Source: Acanthosepion esculentum
Taxonomy: Eukaryota; Mollusca; Cephalopoda; Sepiida; Sepiidae
Direction: 5' to 3'
DNA length: 64,000 nt
NCBI GenBank assembly: GCA_964036315.1
Contig: OZ038498.1
Coordinates: 11,017,468 to 11,081,467 of the forward strand
The notes beneath the pieces were generated by a model. The model made no database searches and was not told the origin of the DNA. It worked only from the letters and a program-made list of their open reading frames with translations. Below are positions 11,791-23,609 of this stretch, in pieces. Positions within the stretch are counted from its first letter, which is position 1; each line of letters opens with the position of its first letter. The translations under genes and the position numbers were made by a program.

Positions 11791-11796
<6 letters not shown>

Positions 11797-11835
<39 letters not shown>
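11797..11835. repeat. (AT)n microsatellite
   Basis: Pure AT dinucleotide run, about 39 bp. Confidence 0.95.
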
Positions 11836-11837
<2 letters not shown>

Positions 11838-12419
11838 CTTAATATTAAAAATATTAAAAACAGAGTATTAATAATAATATATTAAAAGATTACTTTGAAT
11901 ATCAATTTTTTTGTTGTTTTCCCCCAACTTCAAGGTTTTTTGGTAATCTCCATTCTTCAAGGGGTTCTGATTTTTTTTCAATAATTTAATTTGATTATTA
12001 AAAGTTATAATTAAATTATTAAGAAGAATGAGATAATGGGTCGATGTCAACATATTAACAAATATTTACTTTGTTACTTTAATAATAATATAACATAATA
12101 AATCAAATATTATAATTTAATTAATAATACAGATTAATAATATGACATCAATATAAATCATAAAAAAATTTTTTAATTTAATTTCGAAGAAAAATCTATA
12201 ACTGAAAACCGATAATGTAAACAAAAGCAAAAATTCACGATCATGCGTATGTAAAAGAATGTTAAATTCTTGAATATTCACATGTATGTAATGGCTTATA
12301 AGAAGATGCGGAATAAATTGAGAAAATTGTAAATATTTAAAAAGACTTGAAGAATGGACATTACAAAGAAACTTCAACATCGGAAAGAACAACAGAAAAT
12401 TAATATTGAAAGTTAAGTA

Positions 12420-12421
12420 AT

Positions 12422-12458
<37 letters not shown>

Positions 12459-12773
12459 GAAATATAGTCTTAAAGTGTGCTATATTTATGGGATAAAGTG
12501 CTAGAGCGTGTGTAAATATAAAAGTGGACATGGAAGTCAGCACTTAGAGGCGACAGTCTGTTTCATGCTAGTGCAATTGTCAGGCGACTTAATTAGCTGC
12601 TACATTTCCATAATATTCACTCCTCTCTAACTCTTCAAATGACGAATGTATCTGGTAAAAACTTTTGGTATAGAGGAAAATAATTTTCCATCCATTCATC
12701 AGATCATAAGTCGCCTGACTATTGCACTAGCATGAAACAGACTGTCGCCTCTAAGTGCTGACTTCCATGTCCA

Positions 12774-12809
<36 letters not shown>

Positions 12810-13035
12810 CACACACTTGGTTGGAAGTTTTCTTTCTTTTTTTTTTTTCTTTTTTTTCCTCTCCTCTCTATCTCTTTAGAGTTCCCAATGACTCTGTGAT
12901 CCTAACTGTAGTTGATCTGATGAATGGATGGAAAATTATTTTCCTCTATACCAAAAGTTTTTACCAGATGCATTCGTCATTTGAAGAGTCAGACGGGAGT
13001 GAATATTATGGAAATGTAGCAGCTAATTAAGTTAA
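12420..13035. mobile_element. Penelope-like foldback cluster, family 2
   Basis: Four blocks form two interleaved inverted repeats: 12520-12590 pairs with 12709-12785, and 12586-12707 pairs with 12912-13035. All blocks belong to one element end that runs TA-run, AAGTGGACATGGAAGTCAGC, a hammerhead-like core, then a segment containing GATGAATGGATGGAAAATTA. (AT)n tracts sit at 12425-12455 and 12778-12804. No coding region is kept. The arrangement suggests one copy inserted in, or rearranged with, an inverted copy. Confidence 0.65.
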
Positions 13036-13089
13036 ACCTATATTACGGAAATTTGTCTTTGTTATTTGCTCTGTAATAATAAATACATA

Positions 13090-13860
13090 ATTGTTGAATA
13101 ATGGTTTTGGTCATATTGGGGATGTGAGGACGAGCGTTGTCATGTTGAAGAAGAACACTCTGTCACCGATTCAGTCTTTTTTGCTGAATTGCTTCACGGA
13201 GATGGTGCAGTTGTTGAATGTAGAGCTCAGCATTTACCGTTTGGTTTCACTCGAGCAATTCATAATGAATTATGCCTTCCCAGTCCCATCATATGCACCA
13301 CATGGTCTTTCAGGGATGAATGTCTTGTTTTCCCTTGAGGTGTCGCTTGCTTATTGGGTTTGAGCCATTCTTTACGCTGCTTCATATTGATGTAAAGACA
13401 CCACTTTTCATCGCCCGTTACAATGCGATAAAAGAAATGCTGTCTATGACCGTGTATGCTGAGCGATGCCGAGCCAGCAAACTGGCTGCAATTGTAGCGA
13501 ACTGATTCTTTTTGTGGACGTTCAATGCGTGTGGCAGCCGTGGACCCAGTTTCTGAACCTTCCCCATTGAACGAAGGTGATTTACCACAGTTTTGTGATC
13601 GCAGTTCATCTGTTCTGCCGATTCTCTGGTCGTCTGACGTGGATTTTTGTGAAGGAACTGGCTTAATCGCTCATCAGACTCAACTGGTCGACCGGGGGCG
13701 CTCCCCATACTCCAGCTCAAAATTTCCTTTTTTTGAAGTGCGAAAACCAACATCAAGTGCTACTTTAAGGTATTGTGCCATCTCCATACACGTCATAAAC
13801 CTCACGAGCTGCTTTGGCGGCGTTAACTCCTCGATTATATGCAAAAAGCAAAAGATGTCA
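13090..13860 (-). pseudogene. Mariner transposase pseudogene
   Basis: The best open frame is 13418-13756 (112 codons) and shows the linker and second helix-turn-helix of mariner transposases (SDERLSQFLHKNP, HKTVVNHLRSMGKVQKLGPR). Downstream on the same strand, the CDEKW-like first catalytic region lies near 13390-13410 and the later part, around 13090-13330, in another frame. Several frameshifts are present. Expected family length is about 345 residues; no single frame covers more than a third. Confidence 0.75.
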
Positions 13861-13876
13861 AACATGAGCAGTTTTG

Positions 13877-14290
13877 GAGTCTGTCTATATTTCTGAGATG
13901 AGGTATTATGTACAGTATTTACATTAGTTGGACTATTGTCCTCATCTTTGTCACCATATTTGTCACAACGTTTCGGCCGTTGTACGCTCCGGCCTTCTTC
14001 AGGTGGTTGGAATTTCGAACTGAACCCTTTATTTCGATCACTGGGGTAGACTGTTCTAGTTCCACATGCCATGTTTGATGGATGTCAGTTATCAGTTATC
14101 TCCTGCTAATTTTCCCTCTGAAAGTTCTCCACTGCTTGAACCGGGTATTGAACTCACACTCTTTTTTTCGTCTCACTGGATCTAACCAACACCTTTATCC
14201 ACTGTGCCATGTGTCCTTGAGTACAACGGCCGAAACGTTGTGACAAATATGGCGACAAAGATGAGGACAATGGTCTGACTAATGTAAATA
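13877..14290 (-). repeat. SINE family 1 insertion with 13-bp target duplication
   Basis: ATGAGCAGTTTTG occurs at 13864-13876 and again at 14291-14303, bracketing the insertion. On the minus strand the element starts with about 70 bp that is the reverse complement of its own tail, then the tRNA-like head (TGGCACAGTGG), the body and the normal tail with AATATAGACAGACTC. Removing 13877-14303 restores continuity of the mariner. Confidence 0.85.
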
Positions 14291-14399
14291 ATGAGCAGTT
14301 TTGTTTATTTGACATTCCATTTTAGGAGTCTGAAATAGAACGAAAAAGTAAGGAACTTAACGAAAATCATACATATATGTAACTGTTAGAACATCAATA

Positions 14400-16400
14400 A
14401 AAAATTGTTGTTCTAAAACATTCGCCAAATGTCCGGCTTCCCAAAGAATTTTTACTTTAAAAAAAAAATGCCCACAACTTCTTCCCCAGCCCAAAATATA
14501 ATAAACCGTAAAAATCTTGTGTCTAATCGTCTTCATTTGTTATTTTCTTCCCAGATTGTTGTGCATTGTTGTCTGTAGCCTACAGCCATGAACTGATTAC
14601 GAAAAGGCATGACTAATGTCGCCGCCGATGTTTTAACACCCATCAAATATTTGCTGCACCCTATCAAGAAATACCACACCCTACTTCTTCATTATTGTAA
14701 ATATTTTGTTTGTTTTTCAACTTTAACAGAAACTTTTGTAACTGACAATGAAAATTATTTCTCTTCTCTATCTCCCTCAATATTACCTCAAGTGTCATTT
14801 ACTAAATACTTTTAAACTTCTTCATGACTGAATACAAATCCCAACTTCTATAACAATACACTCACCCCTCCTTTTCCATGACATACACGAGTAGGTGGGG
14901 GGGAGAAAAGATTCATTGTATACCTATATTTCACAAGTGTCAGCAGTGACAGGAAAATTAGTATCCACCTATTTAAGGAGCTACTGCCACATCACAATTT
15001 TTGACAACTTCTGATTAAGACTGATTTCAAACAATTTCTGTTTGGTTTATCAAATATTTTTTCTCTGACTGTTCGTTAATTTCTCTTTTCAATTCAGATC
15101 TGTCTGCATAAACAGATTTATGGAATAATCATTTTTAGCAAGACACGATAATTTATCTAGTTCTTTTTTGATGTTGTAAACCTTTTTTGATACTTTTTTT
15201 TTTTTTTTCAGTTTTGTAATAATAATAATATAAATATTAAGAATACTAAAAGGAAAGTGATGAGATAGATAAACAAAATAATTTTATAATTTCATTTCAT
15301 CTCCTTATTCAAGAGATACAAGGTGTCTTTGGAAAATACCAAAACATTTATTATTAATGAGAAAAAAAAATAGCCTACCAAGAACGGTGATGCTTTAGTC
15401 CCCTTCATGATACTCTACTTATATTCTCACATTGCACCCCCCCCCCCCCCACTCTGGCCAGTGTGCTTTACACTTTTTTTCAAAACTGTCTTTTGGAAAT
15501 CAACATCAGCTGTATCTTGTACGCACCTTAAAGTGTTTCAATAGTGATTTTTGCAAGACATAAACTGAGTAATTCTTATGGGAGCCTCTGTTCTTGATGT
15601 AACATGGTCAGGGTGACCTTCTACCTGTTGAGGATTTATTTTTGATTGTGTGACTAGGGGAAATCGTTGATTAAATCTGAATGGGGTAAAATACTGAAAA
15701 GAAAAAAATTATTGTTAATTAGTTGAAATAAATGAAATTGTCCAAGAATAGGCTGAGGTTCATGTTGAGGTTCGAACCAGTGGATAACTTAATAAAATAA
15801 CGTATTAAACTGTTTATAAGCAAGTAAATTCTGAAGGTCATACACAATTCACAGCCACTTATGCCTAAGCGGGCTGACATGAATAAAACCTGGATAATTT
15901 CAGCCTTGTCACTAGAAGTTGACTGATGGCCAGTTGTGTTTACTTAATTACTGTTCACCTATAAATTCTTAGTCATGTACTGGCTTCATATTTTCTGGAC
16001 TGGGTCTTTACTTATCTCTTAGAAGTCCAAATCTTGGATTCATTTTTTTTTTTTTTATGTCTGTGTGCTTGTATTTTTGATTAAATTAATAGAATGAAAA
16101 TAATTATTTTTCTAAATGAAAAAGGTTTTAGCTGTAATTTTGCTGTTAAGTTTCATCTCGTTCTCTGTAGTTACATCATCAAAACAAAACATGCATTCTT
16201 TTATTTATTTAAGACTATTTTGATGATTTAATCATTTTCCTTCTGTTTAAATCAACAATTCTCACAGATTTGAATAAACAGTGGCATTTGAAACCTATTT
16301 CAATTCTGACCTTTCAACTTGAACTTTAGAACTTATTCAAATTTCTAACATAAGCAGACGTTTGAGGTCCATTTCTCCTACATGTTTAGCACTTGAATAG
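14400..16400. other. No gene seen; AT-rich intergenic sequence
   Basis: Only homopolymer runs (a C-run at about 15438-15450, several T-runs) and short chance open frames. No splice-consistent coding sequence or known repeat was recognised. Confidence 0.5.
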
Positions 16401-16409
16401 TCTTGAGTC

Positions 16410-16689
16410 TTTTCTTTCTTTTTTTTTCTTTTTTTAAACCAAAGCAAATTGGATACAATTTTTTTTTTCTTTTTTAAACCAAAGCAAATTGGATTCAATT
16501 TTTTTCTTTTTTTAAACCAAAGCAAATTGGATTCAATTTTTTTTTTTTTTTTTCAAACCAAAGCAAATTGGATTCAATTTTTTTTTTTTTTTCAAACCAA
16601 AACAAATTGGATTCAATTTTTTTTTTTTCAAACCAAAGCAAATTGGATACAATTTTTTTTTTTTTTTTTCAAACCAAAACAAATTAGAT

Positions 16690-16721
<32 letters not shown>

Positions 16722-16722
16722 G
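16410..16722. repeat. T-rich tandem repeat, unit about 36 bp
   Basis: About eight copies of a unit made of CAAACCAAAGCAAATTGGAT plus TCAA and a T-run of variable length (7 to 29). The core is well conserved (CAAAGC/CAAAAC, GGATTC/GGATAC variants), and the T-run accounts for most length differences. Confidence 0.9.
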
Positions 16723-16799
16723 TGGCTCTCTACAGATTACTTTTCTTTATTATCTGTGAATTACCATACATTGCTGGGAAGGATTTTTGAGTGACTTCC

Positions 16800-17010
16800 T
16801 GTTGCCTACTTCATGGTTTGGAATCCAGTTTTTCTTGTACACCGGTTACGGTCCAAGGCTACAGAGCTCAGTCTACGCTTCTGTTTAATCCATAGCTAAG
16901 GAGGGAAGACAGATTCATACCATTCTCCAAGGTATTTGTGTGAAAATGAATGCAACATACTAGCCTGGAATTTGAATGTGGCTTTGGCCAATTCCCCTTT
17001 CTGTATAAAT
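16800..17010 (-). repeat. SINE family 2 copy (diverged)
   Basis: The reverse complement shows the family order: ATTCATTTTCACACAAATAC, CCTTGGAGAATGGTATGAAT, then TAGCTATGGATTAAACAG. It is more diverged than its neighbour at 17213-17420, in the same orientation. Confidence 0.5.
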
Positions 17011-17212
17011 ATCTATTACACTACGTGCATGTCCCCAAATAGCAAATCTTAAATTTCTAAGTTGACCATCTTCTCTTATAATTCAAACAAACTAGAAATT
17101 GGAGGTTAGAGTTGATTGATTGATTTGTTTTTTTACAACAGTTTGTCGGTTATTTAAAGCTGAAATATATTTTGAGATTGTAAGATTTTTTTTTTTTGTA
17201 AGTGAATATTCC

Positions 17213-17420
17213 ATCAACAATTTCCTTTGGTGATAGCAATGATTCCCCCCAACCCAACAGATACAAATCCTACTATTTAGCCCATAGCTGGGGGAGAAGA
17301 TGCATGCATACCTTTCCCAAAGGTATTTGCATGTAAGTGAATGTAACAAGAATTAAAATTCTGCTCTCTGATTTCTCCTTTTGGGTTGCTATCCATTACA
17401 CCACCCACACATCTTGGAGG
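17213..17420 (-). repeat. SINE family 2 copy
   Basis: The reverse complement carries TTCACTTACATGCAAATACC, TTTGGGAAAGGTATGCATGC, CCCCAGCTATGGGCTAAATA and TAGGATTTGTATC, matching 28130-28270 in order and spacing. Confidence 0.65.
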
Positions 17421-20148
17421 CTAGAGTGTGTCCTAAAACCTCTTGACCCCTTTTACAAGTTAAGGGTCTGTCTTAAAACTTTAGTCCCTTTGTTCAGTGT
17501 AAAGTTTTTGTTGGTTGGCTTCTTGTTAGTAACACTCGAGGCAAATATTTTTCGGTAAGCTGTTATAATTATCTTGAAAATATGTAAATATTTTTTGAGT
17601 CACCAAGATTAAGTCTAACTTCAGAAATAACCTGTAGTTTACACTGATTTATTAACCTTTAACATTTTGCATTATTAATATTACTTCCCTTTCCACTACA
17701 TTCTTTTTCATGGCCTCTCAATTGCAATATCTTATTGCTAATTTCATTCAAAGATGTTTCCTGTTGCCATAGCAGGATATGGCAACACAACTATGAAATT
17801 CAAACATATTATTGTTCAAGGATCAGAGTCGCCTTCAGTAGCAGGATAAACTTTTTGTACAATAAATGAAATCACATACAGAGTGATAAAGGTTAAAGGA
17901 ATTGGAAGAATTTTTGCCTATTTAAAAAATTTTTTTTTTTTAACACAAAGTACTAAAATGAAATTGTCTGCTGTTTAAAATACATCACATGTACTGATCT
18001 AGACTTTAAACAGTATAAAGAACACTGTTAACAGTAGTCACTGCATAATAATACCAGTATAAGCCACAATCAGTGGTAAGGCTTAGAAAAATAATGGCTA
18101 CATCAGTGGTGTGAGAATAGGTATGGAGATTACGGTGTGTGTATAACATCAGGTCAGTGCACAGTAGTTTCACACATTAGAACAAATTTGATTTTTGTTC
18201 TCAATTATGGAGATCTCTGTTAATGTTTATTTGTACTGAAGAGGAAGATTATAACAAAATGTTCACATTTTTTAATAAAAAAAGTAAGGATAAGGGTGCA
18301 GTGAAGAGACATAATTTCTGAAAGGATCTTAAATTTTGCATTTAACTCATTTAGACTTCTTTTGGGGGAACTTTCAGTGCCAGAAATAGCATCCTCAAAA
18401 ACATGTGGGAGTAGAAGTCGAGATTATGATATTTTGATGAATATGAGGAAAGTTATTTTGATATTTGGTCTCTGGCATATGGTACCAGAAATAGGTAATG
18501 ATCAATTTCATGTACGAAAGGAACTGTTATGTTTGAAATATTTTCCCAAGAACAATTTTCTTACATCTTGGGTCTTTTTCTTTTCTTTTGTGTTATTTGA
18601 AGTTGTGGGTTGGGGTCAGAGACAAAAATGCAGGAAAACATGGCAAAAATTGTTTTAATTTAACCGGATTTTTTTTTTGTTGTAGGACTCCAATATCCAG
18701 GTCATTTTTGAAAAAAAAAAAGTGTCAAACCTGTCGCATTCATTTCACCAAGATTCCAATGACTTTCCTATCAAAAACAAGCAGAAAAAAAAAAATTATC
18801 CAGAACTGATTATCTCAAATTAAATGATTAAAAATGTGCTTTTTGATTAATTTAAAAAAAAATCTTGACAAATATTTGGAGTTAAGACAAACTTAATCTC
18901 ATGATTTCAGAATTGGTCTATATACGTTCAGACAGAATATAGCATGTCTCACAAACTGTGGAGAGATGTTTAAATAGTGTATGACTTTGTTTACAGAAAG
19001 AGAAGGACCCATTATCCTTTATGTAAACAAATCAATAATGAACCAGTATTGGAAAATAAGAATCTTTAAGGAATCTGCACACATGCTGTGGTCAGATCCT
19101 TTGATCAGCGGATTAAGAATAAACATTATTAATGGAGTAAGCTTCAGCATTCCAAAATATGACACAAGCCAAGAAAGGCTGACAAGTGTAGCAGCAGAAA
19201 TAAATCGATAAAACAATGAATCAAAGAAGAAATAAGTTTTTGAAAGGTTATCTAAAATGCTTTAACTTTGCAAGATGAAAGTTGAACTGGAATTGCATGA
19301 TTCTGTTTATTTGGGTATTAGTGATTTTTTTTTTTTTTTTTTTTTAATTTTTTAATTTTTGATAAATGTTAGACAGTACTGACTTTGTAAAATGAAGGAA
19401 TGAACTCTCACTTTCAATGGCTTGAAAAAGGGAAGCATTCTCTGATAAATGTTTGTTACAGTGTTTTACAGATATTTATTAAGCTTGGCTTAGTTTGGCA
19501 CAAGGTCAGATGTCAGAAAGTACAGAGCTGAAAGATTGTAGTTTTCCAAATAATGAAGACCTTGAAAATCGGCATTTGAAATGTTAGATTTATTTATTTA
19601 TTTTCTTATCAGAATTTGAACTCTCATTACTGGTGTTAGTGGAATATATGCGTCTTATCTCCTCCACTCAAGGATTATATATTGTATAATATAGGGATAT
19701 TATTTTATTGTGTTAATCCACTTTAAAGTAAGTATTGTTAATTTCAATTCATATACGACTAATAATGGTGCAAAGATGAATTTTTGAGGTTTTAAGTAAA
19801 AATTAGTCAAATGAACCTTGGAATTAGTACACAAAAACCTCTAATTCCAACTGTTTTGTTAGTATGAATGGGTATTGAATGAATTCCTTGTAGCCAATTC
19901 AAATTGGCTTCAAGACTACTGTGTCAATAACAAGGCTTTTAATTTGTCAACACATTTGTGAAATCTGGTGATATGTCTCTCTCTCCTGCACACACACACA
20001 CACACACACATTGGTATATCATAATGCAAAACAGAATTTTTATTTTGCTAGTAAAGTGAAAGTGAAAAAAAAATATTGGTTGAAATACTTTTAAAGAATT
20101 TCAAGAGTTATAATTACATAGATTTTTTTATTTTATCCCTATAAGTTT

Positions 20149-20221
20149 ATAAGTTTCAGAATGTCTAACAATGTGGAAAGCCATTTTGGCTTTCCACATT
20201 GTTAGAAATTCTGAAACTTAT
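20149..20221. repeat. Near-perfect hairpin, 35-bp arms
   Basis: Left arm ATAAGTTTCAGAATGTCTAA plus CAATGTGGAAAGCCA, a TTT loop region, then its reverse complement with a single mismatch (one G to T in the left-arm sense). It could be a tiny foldback element or a small-RNA precursor-like hairpin. It sits beside a decayed SINE tail at 20222-20280. Confidence 0.9.
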
Positions 20222-20436
20222 TGTCATTATTCCAGAAATTATTTAGATTAGTATTCTTATCCTTGCTGTTTTTGTTACTTTTGTTTTGATAAAAGAAAAG
20301 ACCCCGCTCCCACCGCAAAATGAGATTGTCTTAGAAAGAAAAAAAAAGTGGAATTCTGGTTATGATATGTGTGTGTGTGTGTGTGCGTGGAATGGTAGTG
20401 AAAAAGTTAAGTAAAATGATTGTTTCTATAAGTTTA

Positions 20437-20751
20437 TCTTTTTTTTTCTTCTTTTTTTTTTCTTTTTTTTTCTTCTTTTTTTTTTCTTTTTTTTCTTCTT
20501 TTTTTTTCTTTTTTTTTCTTTTTTCTTCTTTTTCTTCTTTTTTTTCTTTTTTTTCTTCTTTTTTTCTTCTTTTTTCTTTCTTTTTTTTTTTTTTCTTTTT
20601 TTTTCTTCTTTTTTTTCTTCTTTTTTTTCTTCTTTTTTTTCTTCTTTTTTTTCTTCTTTTTTTTTCTTCTTTTTTTTTCTTCTTTTTTTTTCTTCTTTTT
20701 TTTTCTTCTTTTTTTTTCTTCTTTTTTTTTCTTCTTTTTTTCCCTTTTTTT
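20437..20751 (+). repeat. Long polypyrimidine (T/C) tract
   Basis: About 310 bp made almost only of T-runs and CTTC, with the second half showing a regular 11-13 bp unit TTTTTTTTCTTC. Such tracts can adopt triplex DNA and are prone to assembly and length error. Confidence 0.95.
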
Positions 20752-20879
20752 TAGTTAAAAGAAAAAGAACAAAAAATGTTTTTACTCTCCGACTCTTTTG
20801 CTATTGCCAAGCAATTGTTTGCAAAAATGGATGATAATCTGAAAATAGAATTATCAAATTTAAGAGTGGGATAATTTCT

Positions 20880-21330
20880 GTCTGAATTTCTGGGGTGTGC
20901 TTATCATTATTTACATGCAAACTATTGGCCCCATTCTTTGTTATTATCACAAACTTTCAGCTGCTGTACTCTCCAGCCTTCACAAGGAAATTTCAAACTC
21001 AACCATTTATTTAACATATGGGGGTAGATTATTCTCATTCTGCTGTTCAAGACAATGCCCTAGGCTATTATTCAATGGGACAATTCTGAGTGGAGATCTT
21101 GGAGCCATAAACAACCTACCTGCTGCTGTCACACTTAACTGTACTCACTGGGGCTTCACTTTTTACAGTAGCTGCTGAAGCCTTGCTGTCACATCTCTTT
21201 ATTTATTAATTGTTCTCATAGAATATTTCTATGCTAGGCCTACTAAGAAGGTCCTCGTAGTCTAGCATATGTGCTTATTCTTCCAGACTTGCATATGTTG
21301 TTCTCTGTCCAGTATTTTTATTTCATTCTA
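20880..21330 (-). repeat. SINE family 1 copy (diverged)
   Basis: The reverse complement follows the family tail: GTGATAATAACAAAGAATGG, CCTTGTGAAGGCTGGAGAGT, GAACAGCAGAATGAGAATAA, then a segment ending in a TGCTAGACTACGAGGACCTT block that is shared with 45780-45840. Confidence 0.55.
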
Positions 21331-21369
21331 CAGAAGTCGAATGACTACCTTTTCCCTCCATTCCTGATT

Positions 21370-21660
21370 CCATTGTATCACCCCTAATTACTGCTCTTCA
21401 GTATTCCTCCAGCCTTACTTTTAGGGGCAGCTAATTTCACCTTTATAGTTTTTGTCACAACTGTAAGTAATAGAATACACACAGCTCATGGTCTTGTTTT
21501 TCTCTGTCTTGGGAGAGATTACTCTGCAGGGTGGTGTTGCTTCTGAATATTGTCCTGATATTGTATGGACTGCAGATCTTCTGAATTTTTTTCTGATAAG
21601 TCCTTGATATAAGGTCCTCCTACTTCTTGACCCATCTGTTTCTATCTGCAAATGCTGACA
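21370..21660 (-). pseudogene. GIY-YIG endonuclease fragment, Penelope-like
   Basis: The minus strand encodes a 76-codon frame with KTMSCVYSITYSCDKNYKGE, matching the VVYxIPCxCGKVYIGET start of GIY-YIG domains in Penelope-like elements, continued after a stop by KVRLEEY-x-RAVIRGD (the RLKEH helix). The catalytic Tyr-Ile-Gly is altered to Tyr-Lys-Gly. It is a short, dead fragment with no reverse transcriptase nearby. Confidence 0.6.
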
Positions 21661-21743
21661 TTATACTTACAGGGCAGGTGTTATTCTGAAGAGTATGCTT
21701 GATGCTGATTATTTACTGTTGGTAAGTGTCTGGATTATCACTT

Positions 21744-21747
<4 letters not shown>

Positions 21748-21805
<58 letters not shown>

Positions 21806-21810
21806 TATTT
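21748..21810. repeat. (AT)n microsatellite
   Basis: Long AT dinucleotide run with one interruption. Confidence 0.95.
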
Positions 21811-22059
21811 GACTGGTATTGGGTGGGGGGAACCCCTGGATAGTACAATTTCCAAATAAAAATATATTTAAACAAACTGGTATCAGGGGAAAAAGTTCAG
21901 AAAAAAAAAAGAAAAGACTAAAAACATCCATGTTGGTAAAAAAAAAAAAAAATCAGTTTAGATCTGAAGATTTTTTTCTCAGATTAGGTGATTTGCAGTG
22001 GTGTGCAGTAATATGAATCTATTTTCAGGGCCTATGATGAAATTTGTTTGGCCTTGAAA

Positions 22060-22400
22060 AATATTGCATCAACTGTGATTGCATCAGATTTTTATCACCC
22101 CCAGATACTAATGTTTCGACTGTCGATTAGTTGTCCTATGGCCATTTTCTGCAATGATCATTACTCCAAGGAAGTGTACAAAATTTGTAACACTGCATGA
22201 ACACATTTTCAAGCCTTACCAGTGAGAAAATCAAAGTACTATAGACTGGTCTGTAAATTCTCCTGATTTAAATCCAATCAAGAATCTGTGGTCAATCTCC
22301 AAGGAACACTTTTGCCTTACATTTTTCTTTTCATTAAATTCCATATATTTTCAATAGGACTTAAATTGGGTGCCTGTGGTCCCCAGGCTAATAATTTTTA
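22060..22400 (+). pseudogene. Tc1-like transposase fragment
   Basis: DWSVNSPDLNPIKNLWSISKEHF at 22235-22310 is the third-catalytic-residue block of Tc1 transposases (normally NSPDLNPIENLW), with the catalytic Glu replaced by Lys. Upstream text near 22160-22230 is weakly consistent with the preceding region. It is inactive and truncated. Confidence 0.65.
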
Positions 22401-22714
22401 ATTTAAAAAAAAAAAAAAAAAACTTGTATTATGTATATTTTCTATGTTTGGGAAGTTTCAAAACATATCATAATTATTAGTATTTTAACATGAAAATTTT
22501 ACTCATAATATTTCCATAGTAAATTCATACAGCTTTGATATTTTGATATCTTTTAGTCAATGTATATTTCTGTATCTAATTAAAGTGTCCTTTTTTTTTT
22601 TCAGAAATTTCCTTTTAAGACCTTCAAAATATTCAGAAAATTTTAATAAAAACAAATATTCAAATATGTATTTTCATTATCAGATTATATATAAAATTTA
22701 TTTATAACCTGCCA

Positions 22715-22747
<33 letters not shown>

Positions 22748-22944
22748 AACAAAATACTTACCCATTTTCCATTTTTAAATTTTTAAATAATTCATAACTA
22801 TAAGACAATCTATTTTCGATTACTATGGTTAAACTGAAGAATGTTTTACTACACTAATCGAGTATTATGTATGCACTAATCAAATGTTGGTATATAAAAA
22901 AATTTAGCACACTAATCAAAAACACATTAATCAATGGATTCCTA

Positions 22945-23110
22945 TATAATGAGAAAAATATAGTTTTAAGATATGTTATATTTATGGGTAAATATTCTCA
23001 ATGTCAGGTATAGAGTGTATATAAGTATAAATGTGGGCACCGAGGTCAACACCGAGTGGCGACAGTCTGTTTAATGCTTGTATGCAACCTTCAGGCGATG
23101 TGTACTGTGT
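22945..23110 (-). mobile_element. Penelope-like terminal fragment, family 2
   Basis: Shares ATATAGTTTTAAGATATG, TATAGAGTGTATATAAGTAT and GGCGACAGTCTGTTTAATGC with the 7.2 and 12.5 kb copies. Its hammerhead-like core (minus, 23058-23099) is mutated at two core positions. It lies about 500 bp upstream of the first coding exon of the four-span gene. Confidence 0.5.
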
Positions 23111-23609
23111 GGTGGCTTTGAATATAAATGCAGGTCGGTGAGGCATTATGTCGCAAACACCACAGTATTTCCATTTTATTGTATTTTCCTAATGGTTACT
23201 GGGTAGGTGGCTACGATTACATTTCAAATTATTTTAAAGGCTATTGAGTAGAAATAATTGCAAGGTGAGTCAGAATGCAGTTATTTGTGCCTATTGTATA
23301 GTGTTCTTTAGTAACTTTTTATTCATTATTTATTATTATTGATTAGGTATTTTGTATTTATTCATTAATTATGTGTTTATTCATATTTTTTGTTTTTGTT
23401 TTTTTTTTTACTTATTTTATTATTCACTTAATTTGTTTCTTTATTATTTGTTTTTCCTTTTGTGGGATTAGTTATCTTATTTGTTTAGTTTTGAAATTAA
23501 TTTTTCTTTTCTGCAATAAAAATACCTCATTTTGGTACAAGACTTTTGCTAGTGAATAAGAATGTTTTCTGTTATTTCCAGAAACATCCAGGCTCCTCTA
23601 CCTGAGACG

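Larger units (their letters stand above)
13085..14345 (-). mobile_element. Mariner element interrupted by a SINE
   Basis: A minus-strand mariner transposase fossil: an N-terminal helix-turn-helix with NRGVNAAKAAREVYDVYGDG (about 13840-13780, across frames), FKKGNFELEYGERP, then GRPVESDERLSQFLHKNPRQ in the 13418-13756 frame, and catalytic-domain remains down to about 13090. The upstream end is split by a SINE at 13877-14290. TA-flanked terminal repeats could not be fixed by eye. It is a different family from the elements at 5.8, 9.7 and 40.1 kb. Confidence 0.75.

Noticed and set aside
16337..16790. Repetitive Phe/Lys-rich open frames
   Set aside because: They arise from the T-rich 36-bp tandem repeat.
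18981..19211. 76-codon plus-strand frame (ILYVNKSIMNQYWKIRIFKE...)
   Set aside because: No family recognised, no splice signals and no neighbouring exon; length is within chance for AT-rich DNA.
20362..20754. 130-codon open frame of Phe/Ser/Leu
   Set aside because: It is a translation of the T/C-rich tract, not a gene.
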